From an uncultured Oscillospiraceae bacterium (lineage in GTDB: Bacteria > Bacillota > Clostridia > Oscillospirales > Oscillospiraceae), in assembly GCA_934630555.1 (NCBI GenBank), contig CAKTXB010000001.1, forward strand, positions 1-37,904: a stretch of DNA of 37,904 nt, in the 5' to 3' direction. Below, piece after piece: positions 20,532 to 27,817 of the stretch. Made by a program: the position numbers and the translations under genes. The number at the start of each line of letters is the position of its first letter. Within the stretch, counting starts at the first letter, position 1. The notes beneath the pieces are model-generated. The model had not been told where the DNA came from and did no database searches. It saw nothing but the letters and a program-made list of their open reading frames with translations.

Positions 20532-21626
20532 TCACCACTCCATATCCAGATCGTCGTAGTAGTAGCGCTTACCGTCGATAATGACATTATCGCCCTCGTC
20601 GTTGTAGCGCTCATCGTTTACGTCGTTGACGATCTCGCCGACAAGGTTCAGCGCCTCGTCCAGGCACATGCTGTGGTCGGCGTAAAATGTTGCTACGACT
20701 TCGCCGGTTTCGCGGAAAATAATTTGCCGTCTGTCCTCTCTGGTTAAATTCCGGTACAGGATGTTGCAGACAGCGACCATTTCACGGGCATTTGCCGCCT
20801 CGTCCTTGCTGACGATGTGGGGGACAAAGCCTTCGCCGCCCTCGTTGACAACGCGATTGTAATTTTCTTCGGCGGCACGGGCCTGCTCGGCGGTGTACTG
20901 CCGGGGGTAGCTGGATGCCTTATATGCAACAGCGCGATAGTGAGTTGCCATCTTGTCAGCGTAGGCGGGGAGATGCTTATGCAGGATCTCGACCAGGGCG
21001 GCGAAAACGTCCGCGCCCTTGAAGTAAGCGACGCCGGGGGCCGTGCGATCCTGCACGGATGCGCGGTAAACTGCCAGGTATTCGGCGCTCCAGTTCTCGT
21101 GCTCGGGAAATGCGGTGTAGGTATCCTGCGCGGCGGAATTAAACTGTGCGTCCAGCGCCTTTTTGACCTCACGGAGAAATTCGTCGCTGACCAGGGGGGC
21201 GAACTCCTCGGACAGCTGCCGGATATAGTGGCGCGCCATGGAGTTAATCAGATCACCGTTGAAACCATTGTAAATGCCATAAGAGGTGGTGTCGTGGATA
21301 GTGTAGCGGATGTCTGCATCGGTGAGCAGGTGCTCTCTGTGTGCCTGTTCGGCGGCGCGGTAGTCGGCGAGGATCTGCTGGCAGATCGCATCCGGCGTTT
21401 TCGCGTGGAGCATTGTGTCACGGCCGGGGCGGCTCAACAGCTTGATCTCGCGGTAACCATCGACCAGGGGAAAATCGCTGCCGTAGCAATCGGCGGCGAA
21501 TGTGGTGCCGCGAAGCACCATGGAAAGGGTGCTGCTGATGTACCAGGATTCGTCCGCATCGATCGTCTGGGTGAGGGTGACGGGTTCGCCGGTTGCAACG
21601 CTTGTCCATTCATAAGTGTAAGTCAT
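20532..21626 (-). CDS. Unrecognised 364-residue protein, first gene of the RHH operon
   Basis: ATG 21626 with AAGGAGGAACGAATC. It is a soluble acidic protein. The N-terminal 60 residues are beta-rich (YTYEWTSVATGEPVTLTQTI, then FAADCYGSDFPLVDGYREIK). The middle is helical. A beta-rich end carries IIFRETGEVVATFYADHSMC and a Tyr/Asp-rich tail (GKRYYYDDLDMEW). I recognise no family, membrane segment or nuclease motif. It has its own promoter, operator and terminator and reads against the phage operons, as a cargo, immunity or anti-defence gene would. Function unknown. Confidence 0.75.
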   Translation of the reverse strand: MTYTYEWTSVATGEPVTLTQTIDADESWYISSTLSMVLRGTTFAADCYGSDFPLVDGYREIKLLSRPGRDTMLHAKTPDAICQQILADYRAAEQAHREHLLTDADIRYTIHDTTSYGIYNGFNGDLINSMARHYIRQLSEEFAPLVSDEFLREVKKALDAQFNSAAQDTYTAFPEHENWSAEYLAVYRASVQDRTAPGVAYFKGADVFAALVEILHKHLPAYADKMATHYRAVAYKASSYPRQYTAEQARAAEENYNRVVNEGGEGFVPHIVSKDEAANAREMVAVCNILYRNLTREDRRQIIFRETGEVVATFYADHSMCLDEALNLVGEIVNDVNDERYNDEGDNVIIDGKRYYYDDLDMEW

Positions 21627-21683
21627 GATTCGTTCCTCCTTGCAGCGATTGGTTGTTGTTGGGGTGTTGTTTAGCTTGACTAT

Positions 21684-21712
21684 AATATAGCATACTCAAT
21701 CGAGTATGTCAA
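21684..21712 (-). promoter_or_regulatory. Promoter and operator of the RHH operon
   Basis: Minus strand: TTGACA (21712-21707), 17 bp, TATATT (21689-21684), near consensus. The spacer holds an inverted repeat CATACTC-AATC-GAGTATG (21691-21708, 7-bp arms), a good site for the operon's own RHH protein. Confidence 0.85.
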
Positions 21713-21807
21713 GGGGAAACGGGAAAATAAAAAGAAAAGATTTTTTCGCTTGCTGCCGCGCGGGGCGGGGCGGCGAGCGAAAGGACCTTATACATTAAAA
21801 ATAAAAA

Positions 21808-21990
21808 AAGAACGCGTGCGCGCGTTCTTGGGGCGCTTGCTAAGCGGCTAAGTTTTGCGCCACGTTTTACTCAAAGACGGGGCCAGCCCCTTCTTTGGAT
21901 TTTCCCCGCACCAGTCTGCGGACTGGCGACGCCGCCCAAGGCGGCTGAGTCAAAGTATTTTTCCGAGGCACATGTCCCCGGAAAAATGGA
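21808..21990 (-). ncRNA. Hairpin-rich non-coding region: putative antisense RNA or replication origin
   Basis: The 548 bases between 21627 and 22174 hold no gene I can support. From right to left there are five hairpins: 21957-21987 (9-bp stem), 21931-21945, 21911-21926, 21872-21897 and 21832-21861. These are followed by an AAGAACGCG/CGCGTTCTT stem (21808-21829) with an A run on its left, that is, a terminator for leftward RNA. A weak leftward promoter (TTGTCT at 22024-22019, 16 bp, TATTTT at 22002-21997) would start an RNA near 21990, about 185 bases long. Beside an HUH rep gene this could be an antisense RNA that controls Rep, or the double- or single-strand origin itself. Confidence 0.5.
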
Positions 21991-22174
21991 TCAGAAAAAA
22001 TATTTTGTTTGTCAGAAAAGACAAGGCGGACCGCGCGGGAGCGCGGGAGCATTAAGACCGCACGCGATACCAGATATTACGCGCGCGGGAAGAGGGCGGA
22101 CAGGATCCGCGGGGCGGAAATACCGGCCGAAAGATTACAGGCCGTGCATTTTGTGGAAAAGAGAGGGACAAGAC

Positions 22175-22966
22175 ATGCTGAAGAATGGAGGGAGATATGT
22201 GATTCGGACGATCATTTCGGGGTTCGTGGTGGAGAAGAGTAAATTCTGGCTGCCGAACCCCGGACAGTTGCGCGCGGCGAGAAGCCACACCACCAGCGCG
22301 CGCAAGCAGGACAAAAACGCCAACGACGCGGTGAAGCAGCTGGCACGGCAGATCAACTGCAATTTTGGCTACCGGGATCTGTGGGTGCTGCTGGAATATG
22401 ACGAGGCGGGCTATGCCGCCATTGATGGCTCACGCGAGAGCGCGCAGAAAGAATTGAAGCTGTTTATCCGCCGCCTGGGCCGCGCCATGAAGAAAGACGG
22501 CCTGGTGCTGCGCTATGCGGGCGCGTGCACCTCGGACATGGACGGGGAAACGAAGGCTGCCGTGCGCGTGCACCACCACATTGTGTTGCCGCGCGAGGCG
22601 GAGCCTTATCTGGAGCAATGCTGGACACGCGGCGGCTACGGGATCCGCACGCTGCGCCGCCAGGCCGACTACACCGGCATTGCGCGCTACATCATCCGGC
22701 AGGTGCGCCGGATCCCCGACGCGAAGAAATGGAGCAGCAGCCGGAATCTGGAAAAGCCCGTGGTGTATGAGCGGGCGGCGAAACGGGCGGGCGCGCTGCG
22801 CAACCCCACAAAAACGATCCTGCTGGAGAGCTCAGAGTACGACGTGGAGAGCGGGAGCCATTACATACGCTACACCAAAGCACCCACGCCGGGCGAAACG
22901 GGCCTGCGGGCAAAGGACGTGACGGCGGCGCCGGAAACCGCGCGGAAAGCGAGGGGGCGGCAATGA
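22175..22966 (+). CDS. rep: HUH-family rolling-circle replication initiator (Rep)
   Basis: 263 residues from ATG 22175, with AGAGGGA 7 bases upstream; the open frame from 21986 looks non-coding in its first 63 codons. Motif 1: LWVLLEYDE (69-77). Motif 2: VHHHIVL, with the HUH metal pair H133 and H135. Motif 3: Y166-TGIARY172-IIRQ, the catalytic tyrosine motif, with Y172 the better fit. Such proteins nick one DNA strand at an origin and stay covalently attached. No other replication gene was recognised, so this is probably the phage's initiator. It overlaps the next gene through ATGA. Confidence 0.8.
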   Translation: MLKNGGRYVIRTIISGFVVEKSKFWLPNPGQLRAARSHTTSARKQDKNANDAVKQLARQINCNFGYRDLWVLLEYDEAGYAAIDGSRESAQKELKLFIRRLGRAMKKDGLVLRYAGACTSDMDGETKAAVRVHHHIVLPREAEPYLEQCWTRGGYGIRTLRRQADYTGIARYIIRQVRRIPDAKKWSSSRNLEKPVVYERAAKRAGALRNPTKTILLESSEYDVESGSHYIRYTKAPTPGETGLRAKDVTAAPETARKARGRQ

Positions 22967-23226
22967 GTTGGCGGAAACTGCGGGGCGTGGATCTGCCCTA
23001 TGAAAAGCAGGTGTACATACGGGCGGTGTGCCTGCTGTGGCGGGAACAACCGAAAAAAGTGCAGACGAAGATCAGGCGGCTTTGCGAGGATTGCGGGGGC
23101 GTCTATTCTGCCGCGCTCTGGGACGCCATGACAACCAAGCAGACGGCGACGCAGATCGCGCTGCGGCACCACATCGACGAAAGCACGCTATACCGCATCA
23201 GAGTGGCGTTTTACGAGCGCTGGTGA
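22963..23226 (+). CDS. Sigma-region-4-like HTH protein
   Basis: 87 residues; ATG overlaps the rep stop. A charged helical N-terminus with a Cys pair (CEDCGG) leads to a C-terminal helix-turn-helix (TKQTATQIALRHHIDESTLY), similar to sigma-70 region 4 and to late-gene regulators of Firmicute phages. It lies just upstream of the terminator that precedes the packaging and structural genes, so it may activate them; that link is inference. Confidence 0.7.
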   Translation: MSWRKLRGVDLPYEKQVYIRAVCLLWREQPKKVQTKIRRLCEDCGGVYSAALWDAMTTKQTATQIALRHHIDESTLYRIRVAFYERW

Positions 23227-23350
23227 GCGGGGAAAACTTGCAGTTAACGGACACGCTGTGCGTGCTAAGATAATTTTGCCGGTGGAGGAGTGCACCGGCC
23301 TTTCGGCGGGAGCGGTCGCGTTCTTTTTTATCCTTTCTGGCGCGATCCAT
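23198..23350 (-). CDS. Possible small basic protein on the minus strand, 50 residues
   Basis: ATG 23350 is preceded on the minus strand by AAAGGAGGTGAT, the best ribosome site in the window (full anti-SD match), 4 bases before the start. The product starts MDRARKDKKERDRSRRKAG and is basic throughout. It overlaps the 3' end of the 22963-23226 gene. No promoter is visible, and the strong terminator lies just upstream, so expression is uncertain. The same bases on the plus strand resemble the 16S rRNA 3' tail. Confidence 0.35.
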   Translation of the reverse strand: MDRARKDKKERDRSRRKAGALLHRQNYLSTHSVSVNCKFSPLTSARKTPL

Positions 23351-23387
23351 GTTCATCACCTCCTTTCATAAATCTGACCTATCCATG

Positions 23388-23443
23388 AGCGGCACAGAGC
23401 CGGGGAAGCAACGACGTTTCCCCGGCTCCGTGCCGCTTTTTTT
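23388..23443 (+). terminator. Very strong terminator before the packaging/structural operon
   Basis: AGCGGCAC-A-GAGCCGGGGAA pairs with TTCCCCGGCTC-C-GTGCCGCT around a short loop, about 19 paired bases, followed by a run of T. It separates rep and the HTH gene from terS, so a promoter for the structural operon should lie between 23444 and 23509 or read-through must occur. Confidence 0.9.
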
Positions 23444-23509
23444 GCGCGCGCAGATTGCAGATAACGGACCCGCGCGGCTTGTTATGATGGGCAAAACGGA
23501 TAGAGGGGG

Positions 23510-24007
23510 GTGGCGGCGCTGACGGCACTGGAAAAAGCATTTGCCCGGGAGTACGTGCTGGATCACAACGGGACGCGGGCGGCCATCCGCGCAGGCTACG
23601 CACCGGGAAAAGACAACGCCAACGCGGCGGCACGGGCCAGCCGCCTGCTGAAAAAACAGGCGGTGCTGGACGAGATCGCCAGGCACGAGGCGGAAGCAGC
23701 GAAAGAATTTGTGCTGACGCGCGACGGCGTGATCAACCGCTACCGCGAGATCTACGAGCGGTGCATGGATGCAAAGCCCGTGATGGCATGGGACAGCAGC
23801 CAGCACAAGTATGTGCCGACGGGCGTGTGGGAATTTGACGCCCGGGGCGCCATGAAGGCGCTGGGGAGCATCGCCGTTATGGCGGGGCTGGGCAAGCCGG
23901 AGAAAACAGACAGCGATGACGGGTACGAGAGCCTGCTGGCGGCACTGGAGGAGGACAGCGAACGTGAAAAAAGGAAAAAATCTGACGGAATGGCTGGTGC
24001 GGTTTGA
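23510..24007 (+). CDS. terS: Terminase small subunit
   Basis: 165 residues from GTG 23510. The purine-rich AGGGGGG abuts this codon, so initiation at CTG 23519 (8-base spacing) is also possible. The N-terminus (LEKAFAREYVLDHNGTRAAI, RAGYAP, ASRLLKKQAVLDEI) is the typical Terminase_2 helix-turn-helix that recognises packaging-site DNA. The C-terminal half is helical and probably binds the large subunit. It overlaps the portal gene by 44 bases. Confidence 0.9.
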   Translation: MAALTALEKAFAREYVLDHNGTRAAIRAGYAPGKDNANAAARASRLLKKQAVLDEIARHEAEAAKEFVLTRDGVINRYREIYERCMDAKPVMAWDSSQHKYVPTGVWEFDARGAMKALGSIAVMAGLGKPEKTDSDDGYESLLAALEEDSEREKRKKSDGMAGAV

Positions 24008-25961
24008 AAAAGCCAAGAGCGCATGGAGCCGCGAGCGCGCGCAGATGGATTGGCGCGAGCAGCTTTACGACGGCACGCACCGGATCGGGGGCGCGCAGGG
24101 GAAGAAAAGCAAGGATGCGCTGCATGTGCGCAACATTGTGGCGGAGTTGATCGAGTGCCAGGTGAGCAGCACGATCCCGCTGCCCAAGGTTACGGCCGTG
24201 CGGGAGCAGGACGAGTGGCTGGCGAAGAAGATCGAGAACTGGCTGCGCAACGAATTGAACCGGCTGCCCTTTGAGGAGCTGAACGACCAGGACGAGCGCA
24301 CGACCTACATACAGGGCGGCGACCACTTTTTCGTCGAGTGGGACACTACGGCGCGCACGCACACCACCGAGGGCGCGCTGGAAGTGAACTTACAGCACCC
24401 GAAGACGGTGATCCCGCAGCCGGGCGTGCTGACGGGCGTGGAAGACATGGACTACTGCTTTGTGCAGGCGGCACGGAGCAAGAAGTGGGTGAAAGACACC
24501 TACGGCGTGGACGTGGACGCGGAAAAGGAGAACGACCCGCAGGTGCGGTCCTTTGACGCGGCGGAAGAAAGCGACGACATGGTGACGCAGATCTATGCCT
24601 ACTGGCGCAACAGCGAAGGCGGAATCGGCCTGTTTTCCTGGGTGGACGGCTCGGACATTGTGCTGGAAGACACGGACGATTACCAGGCGCGGAGGGTGCA
24701 GGTGTGCAGCAAGTGCGGCGCGCCGGGCGACGGATGCAAATGCCGCTACTGCGGAAACACAACCTTTGAGCCGCAGGAGCAGGACCACGACGGCGAAGAC
24801 GGCCGGGTGCTGGCGGAAGACATTGTGCGCAGCGACGGCAGCGTGATTCCCGCATTTTCCCCCATGCGGGGGCTGGACGGCGAGGACGTGACGCAGCCGG
24901 AGATCGACGGGCAGAACGGATACATGAGCCTGGCGCCGGTGATGCAGCAGACGGTGATCCCCTGGTACAAGCCAAACGTGTACCCCATCGTGCTGCGCAA
25001 AAACGTGAGCCAGTTCGGCTGCTACCTCGGCTCCAGCGACGTGGACAAGATCATGGACCAGCAGGAGAGCATCAAAAAGCTGGGCACCAAGGCGCTGGAG
25101 AAGGTGCTGAAAGGCGGATCCATCGTGTCGATGCCGCCGAATCTGCACATCCAGAACACGGACGAGGAGCTGAAACTGGTGCAGCCGCGCAACCCATCGG
25201 ACCTGCAAATGATCGGCGTGTACAACGTGGAAGTCGACAACAGCGCGGATCTGAACATGGAAAGCCTGTACTACGAAGAGGGGCGCTCGACGCTGGGCAT
25301 TACGGACAGCTTCCAGGGTAAGCGCGACAGCACGGCCACCTCGGGCACGGCAAAGCAGTTTGCCGCGCAGCAGAGCGCCGGCCGGTTGGAGAGCAAGCGC
25401 GTGATGAAAGACGCGGCCTATCAGCGGCTGTTCGAGGTGATGTTCAAATTCGCGCTGGCTTACATGGACGAGCCGCGCGACATCGTTTATACCGACGGCC
25501 GCGGCGGAAAGGCGCACGACGTGTTCGATCCCTACGACTTTTTGGAGCAGGACGCGGCGGGGGAATGGTTCTGGAACGATCAGTTCCTTTTCGCGGTGGA
25601 TTCCAGCGCGTCGCTGGTGCAGAACCGGGAAGCGCTGTGGCAGGAGACCCGCATGAACTATCAGCAGGGGTGCTATGGCGAGATCGGCGCGCCGGAAAGC
25701 TTGTACATTTTTTGGCGCAACATGGCGCGGCACCATTACCCGGGCGCGGACGACATGGAGGCCTATTTCCGGGAGAAGACGGAGCAGGCGCAGATGGCCA
25801 TGCAAATGCAGCAGATGGGCGGCGCAGGCATGGGCGGCGGCGCGCCGGGGAACATGGAGCAGGTCGGTGCGGATGCCGCGGCGGCCATTGCACAGAGCGA
25901 CGCGCAGGAGCAGGCGCAGAACCTGTATATCAACGGAGGTGGCAGAGATGCTTTGTCCTGA
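23964..25961 (+). CDS. Portal protein (P22-like) with inserted zinc ribbon
   Basis: 665 residues from GTG 23964 with GGAGGAGG 9 bases upstream; an ATG at 23916 is inside terS and less likely. Residues 90-200 (KKIENWLRNELNRL, VEWDTTARTHTTEG, HPKTVIPQPG) and 350-470 (YPIVLRKNVSQFGCYLGSSD, SIKKLGTKALEKVLKGGSIV, GITDSFQGKRDSTATSGTAK) fit dodecameric portal proteins of P22-like phages. Residues about 247-262 are a C-x2-C...C-x-C-x2-C element (CSKCGAPGDGCKCRYC), an apparent zinc ribbon. The C-terminus is Met/Gln/Gly-rich. It forms the DNA gate of the head. Confidence 0.9.
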   Translation: MKKGKNLTEWLVRFEKAKSAWSRERAQMDWREQLYDGTHRIGGAQGKKSKDALHVRNIVAELIECQVSSTIPLPKVTAVREQDEWLAKKIENWLRNELNRLPFEELNDQDERTTYIQGGDHFFVEWDTTARTHTTEGALEVNLQHPKTVIPQPGVLTGVEDMDYCFVQAARSKKWVKDTYGVDVDAEKENDPQVRSFDAAEESDDMVTQIYAYWRNSEGGIGLFSWVDGSDIVLEDTDDYQARRVQVCSKCGAPGDGCKCRYCGNTTFEPQEQDHDGEDGRVLAEDIVRSDGSVIPAFSPMRGLDGEDVTQPEIDGQNGYMSLAPVMQQTVIPWYKPNVYPIVLRKNVSQFGCYLGSSDVDKIMDQQESIKKLGTKALEKVLKGGSIVSMPPNLHIQNTDEELKLVQPRNPSDLQMIGVYNVEVDNSADLNMESLYYEEGRSTLGITDSFQGKRDSTATSGTAKQFAAQQSAGRLESKRVMKDAAYQRLFEVMFKFALAYMDEPRDIVYTDGRGGKAHDVFDPYDFLEQDAAGEWFWNDQFLFAVDSSASLVQNREALWQETRMNYQQGCYGEIGAPESLYIFWRNMARHHYPGADDMEAYFREKTEQAQMAMQMQQMGGAGMGGGAPGNMEQVGADAAAAIAQSDAQEQAQNLYINGGGRDALS

Positions 25962-26142
25962 ATGCAAGACAGAGGCGGCGATCATGGAGAGCGGCTACGA
26001 GGTGAGCGGCGACGCATCGCCGGACACGAAAACGCGGCTGTTTGCGGTGCTGAAATTCCGCTGCCGCAACCCCAAGTGCCCGCGCTACGGCAAGGAGATC
26101 GGCGAGGAGCGCAGCGAAGTGCGCGTGAAAGAAGCCGAATGA
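25948..26142 (+). CDS. Small zinc-ribbon protein
   Basis: 64 residues; ATG overlaps the portal gene by 14 bases, with CGGAGGT upstream. CPEC at residues 3-6 and CRNPKC near residue 40 form a four-cysteine zinc ribbon around a beta hairpin. Its place between portal and scaffold is typical for small zinc proteins in gut Firmicute phages; function unknown. Confidence 0.7.
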   Translation: MLCPECKTEAAIMESGYEVSGDASPDTKTRLFAVLKFRCRNPKCPRYGKEIGEERSEVRVKEAE

Positions 26143-26145
26143 GAT

Positions 26146-26161
26146 GTCCAAACGTTTGGAC
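26146..26161. promoter_or_regulatory. Palindrome TCCAAACGTTTGGA, copy 3 (before the capsid module)
   Basis: Here the palindrome extends to 16 bp (GTCCAAACGTTTGGAC). It is in the gap between the zinc-ribbon gene and the next gene, about 68 bp before ATG 26229. Its flanks differ from those of copies 1 and 2, so the 14-bp core is the shared unit. Confidence 0.6.
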
Positions 26162-26228
26162 GAATGACACGAACGAGCGCCTGGCACTGCGAAAAAAGGC
26201 CGAAAACACAGGGAAGGAGGAAGACGGC

Positions 26229-26372
26229 ATGGCGGAAAAGAACATTTACGACGGCAAGACCAACATTGGCGGGATCGGCGAGATCAAGGGCGCATACGGC
26301 CCCAAGCGCGCACCCAAGGGCAACGTGGTCACCGGCGGCGATCTGCGCGGCGGTAAGAAGGGCAAGAAGTAA
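26229..26372 (+). CDS. Small Gly/Lys-rich structural-region protein, 47 residues
   Basis: ATG with GAAGGAGGAAGAC upstream. The sequence is basic and Gly-rich (GGIGEIKGAYGPKRAPKGNV) and ends in GGKKGKK, so it is likely unstructured and DNA- or capsid-binding. It starts the scaffold and capsid block. Function unknown; a head accessory role is inferred from position. Confidence 0.65.
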   Translation: MAEKNIYDGKTNIGGIGEIKGAYGPKRAPKGNVVTGGDLRGGKKGKK

Positions 26373-26438
26373 GCCCGGGAACAGCAGAAAAACACTCGCA
26401 CTGAACGCGAAAAAATCTGACTAAAGGAGAGAAAAGCA

Positions 26439-27359
26439 ATGGATCCGGAAATTATCGATGAGGAAGAAGAAATGGTGACGGTCGGCCTCGGCGAAGAGGG
26501 CGGAGAAGAACCCGGCGCGGCGGAGGAAGAACTGCCGGAAGAGGACGAACCGGGCGATGATGCCGGCGCGGCGGAAGAAGAGCCGCCGGAAGAGGACGAA
26601 CCGGGCGATGATCCCGGCGCAATGAGCCGCGAGGAGCGGCACCGGCAGGCTGCGGCACGCCGGGCACGGGAAGAAGCCCAGCGGGCGGCGGCGCATCAGG
26701 CAGAGATCGATGCAGCCTATGCCCGCGCCTACGCCGGACAGACGGACCCCTACCACGGGCACAAGCCGATCCGCACGGAAGCGGATTACCGGGCATACAT
26801 CCAGGCGCGCGACGAAGAGCAGGAGCGCCAGAACCTGGAGCGGATGCGGGAGGGCGGCGTGGATCCGCAGCTTTTGGAGCAGCTGATTTCCCGCGCGGTG
26901 CAGGAAAACCCGATGGTGAAGCAGGCGGGCGTGGCGGTGCAGCAGGCACAGGAAGCCATGGCCCGCGCGCAGGACGAGGAAGCGGCGCGCCGGGTGGAAC
27001 AGGAGCTGACGGCCATTCGCGGTCTGGATCCCAGCATCCGGACGGCGGACGACCTGCACGACAAATACCCCGATGGCTGGGAGCGCACGCTGGAACTTTG
27101 CAAAAAGGGCGTGAGCCTGAGCGAGGCATTCAAGGTCGCAAACTTCGACGCGCTGATGAAGAACCGGGGCGCGGCCATCAGACAGGAGGCAAGAAACTTG
27201 AAAGACAGCAAGGCGCACCTGAAATCGACCAGGAACAACAACCAGGGCACAGTGACCATGCCCCGCGCGGTGCTGGACGAGTTCCGGCGCATCAACCCGG
27301 GACACACCGACGCGGAGTATGCAGCCTACTGGCGCAAGATCCACAAAAACGAATCTTAA
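26439..27359 (+). CDS. Capsid scaffolding protein
   Basis: 306 residues, ATG with AAAGGAG. The first 65 residues are extremely acidic and hold a duplicated 17-residue unit; residues 65-200 are helical coiled coil (REERHRQAAARRAREEAQRA); the C-terminus is basic (KDSKAHLKSTRNNNQG), as in scaffolds whose C-terminus binds coat protein. Its position directly before the capsid genes and its composition support scaffold function. No protease domain is seen. Confidence 0.8.
   Translation: MDPEIIDEEEEMVTVGLGEEGGEEPGAAEEELPEEDEPGDDAGAAEEEPPEEDEPGDDPGAMSREERHRQAAARRAREEAQRAAAHQAEIDAAYARAYAGQTDPYHGHKPIRTEADYRAYIQARDEEQERQNLERMREGGVDPQLLEQLISRAVQENPMVKQAGVAVQQAQEAMARAQDEEAARRVEQELTAIRGLDPSIRTADDLHDKYPDGWERTLELCKKGVSLSEAFKVANFDALMKNRGAAIRQEARNLKDSKAHLKSTRNNNQGTVTMPRAVLDEFRRINPGHTDAEYAAYWRKIHKNES
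26514..26615 (+). repeat. Tandem duplication of 51 bp in the scaffold gene
   Basis: Two 51-bp units encode GAAEEELPEEDEPGDDA and GAAEEEPPEEDEPGDDP. They keep the frame and lengthen the acidic N-terminus. Confidence 0.8.
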
Positions 27360-27397
27360 AGACGGGGCATGGCCCCGATGAAGGAGTGAAAAGGCAA

Positions 27398-27793
27398 ATG
27401 GCATTTGAATTTTACCAGGACGACATGAACACCTCGCCCCAGCTGACCTACGTCAAGGCAACAGAGGCCGAGGCCTACACGCCCGGAGAACTGCTGAAAA
27501 TCGGCAGCGCGGGCACGGCAACCAAGGCAAGCGGTACGGACGTGCCGCAGTATGTATGCCACCAGATCAACGGAAAGGCCGCAGAGGGCGATTTACTGCA
27601 GGTGGTGCGCATCCAGAAAAACCACAAGTACAAGACTACGCTGGCCGCGGCGGGTACGGCGCTGGTGGTGGGCCAGAAGGTGACGATCCACACCGACGGC
27701 GCACAGGCAACGGCCACGACCACCGGCGGCGTGCTGGAGATCGTGGAAATGATGGGTACGGCCGTGGGATCGGAAATTATCGTGCGCATGTAA
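27398..27793 (+). CDS. Probable capsid decoration/head accessory protein
   Basis: 131 residues from ATG 27398, with GAAGGAG upstream. It is beta-rich with Thr/Gly/Ala (LLKIGSAGTATKASGTDVPQ, AAAGTALVVGQKVTIHTDGA, GGVLEIVEMMGTAVGSEIIV), the usual look of small head-decoration proteins. It lies between scaffold and major capsid, the usual place for them. Family assignment is by pattern and position only. Confidence 0.7.
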   Translation: MAFEFYQDDMNTSPQLTYVKATEAEAYTPGELLKIGSAGTATKASGTDVPQYVCHQINGKAAEGDLLQVVRIQKNHKYKTTLAAAGTALVVGQKVTIHTDGAQATATTTGGVLEIVEMMGTAVGSEIIVRM

Positions 27794-27817
27794 CAAGAGG
27801 AAGGAGAAGAACTACAT

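Noticed and set aside
21986..22174. N-terminal extension of Rep from ATG 21986
   Set aside because: The first 63 codons have non-coding character (Gly/Arg/Pro-rich), no good ribosome site, and overlap the predicted leftward promoter. ATG 22175 has a proper ribosome site.
8468..26161. The palindrome as a parS-type partition site
   Set aside because: No ParA was seen and the core does not match the Spo0J or Noc sites I know. The DUF3102 protein is ParB-linked only loosely, so an operator set is the simpler reading.
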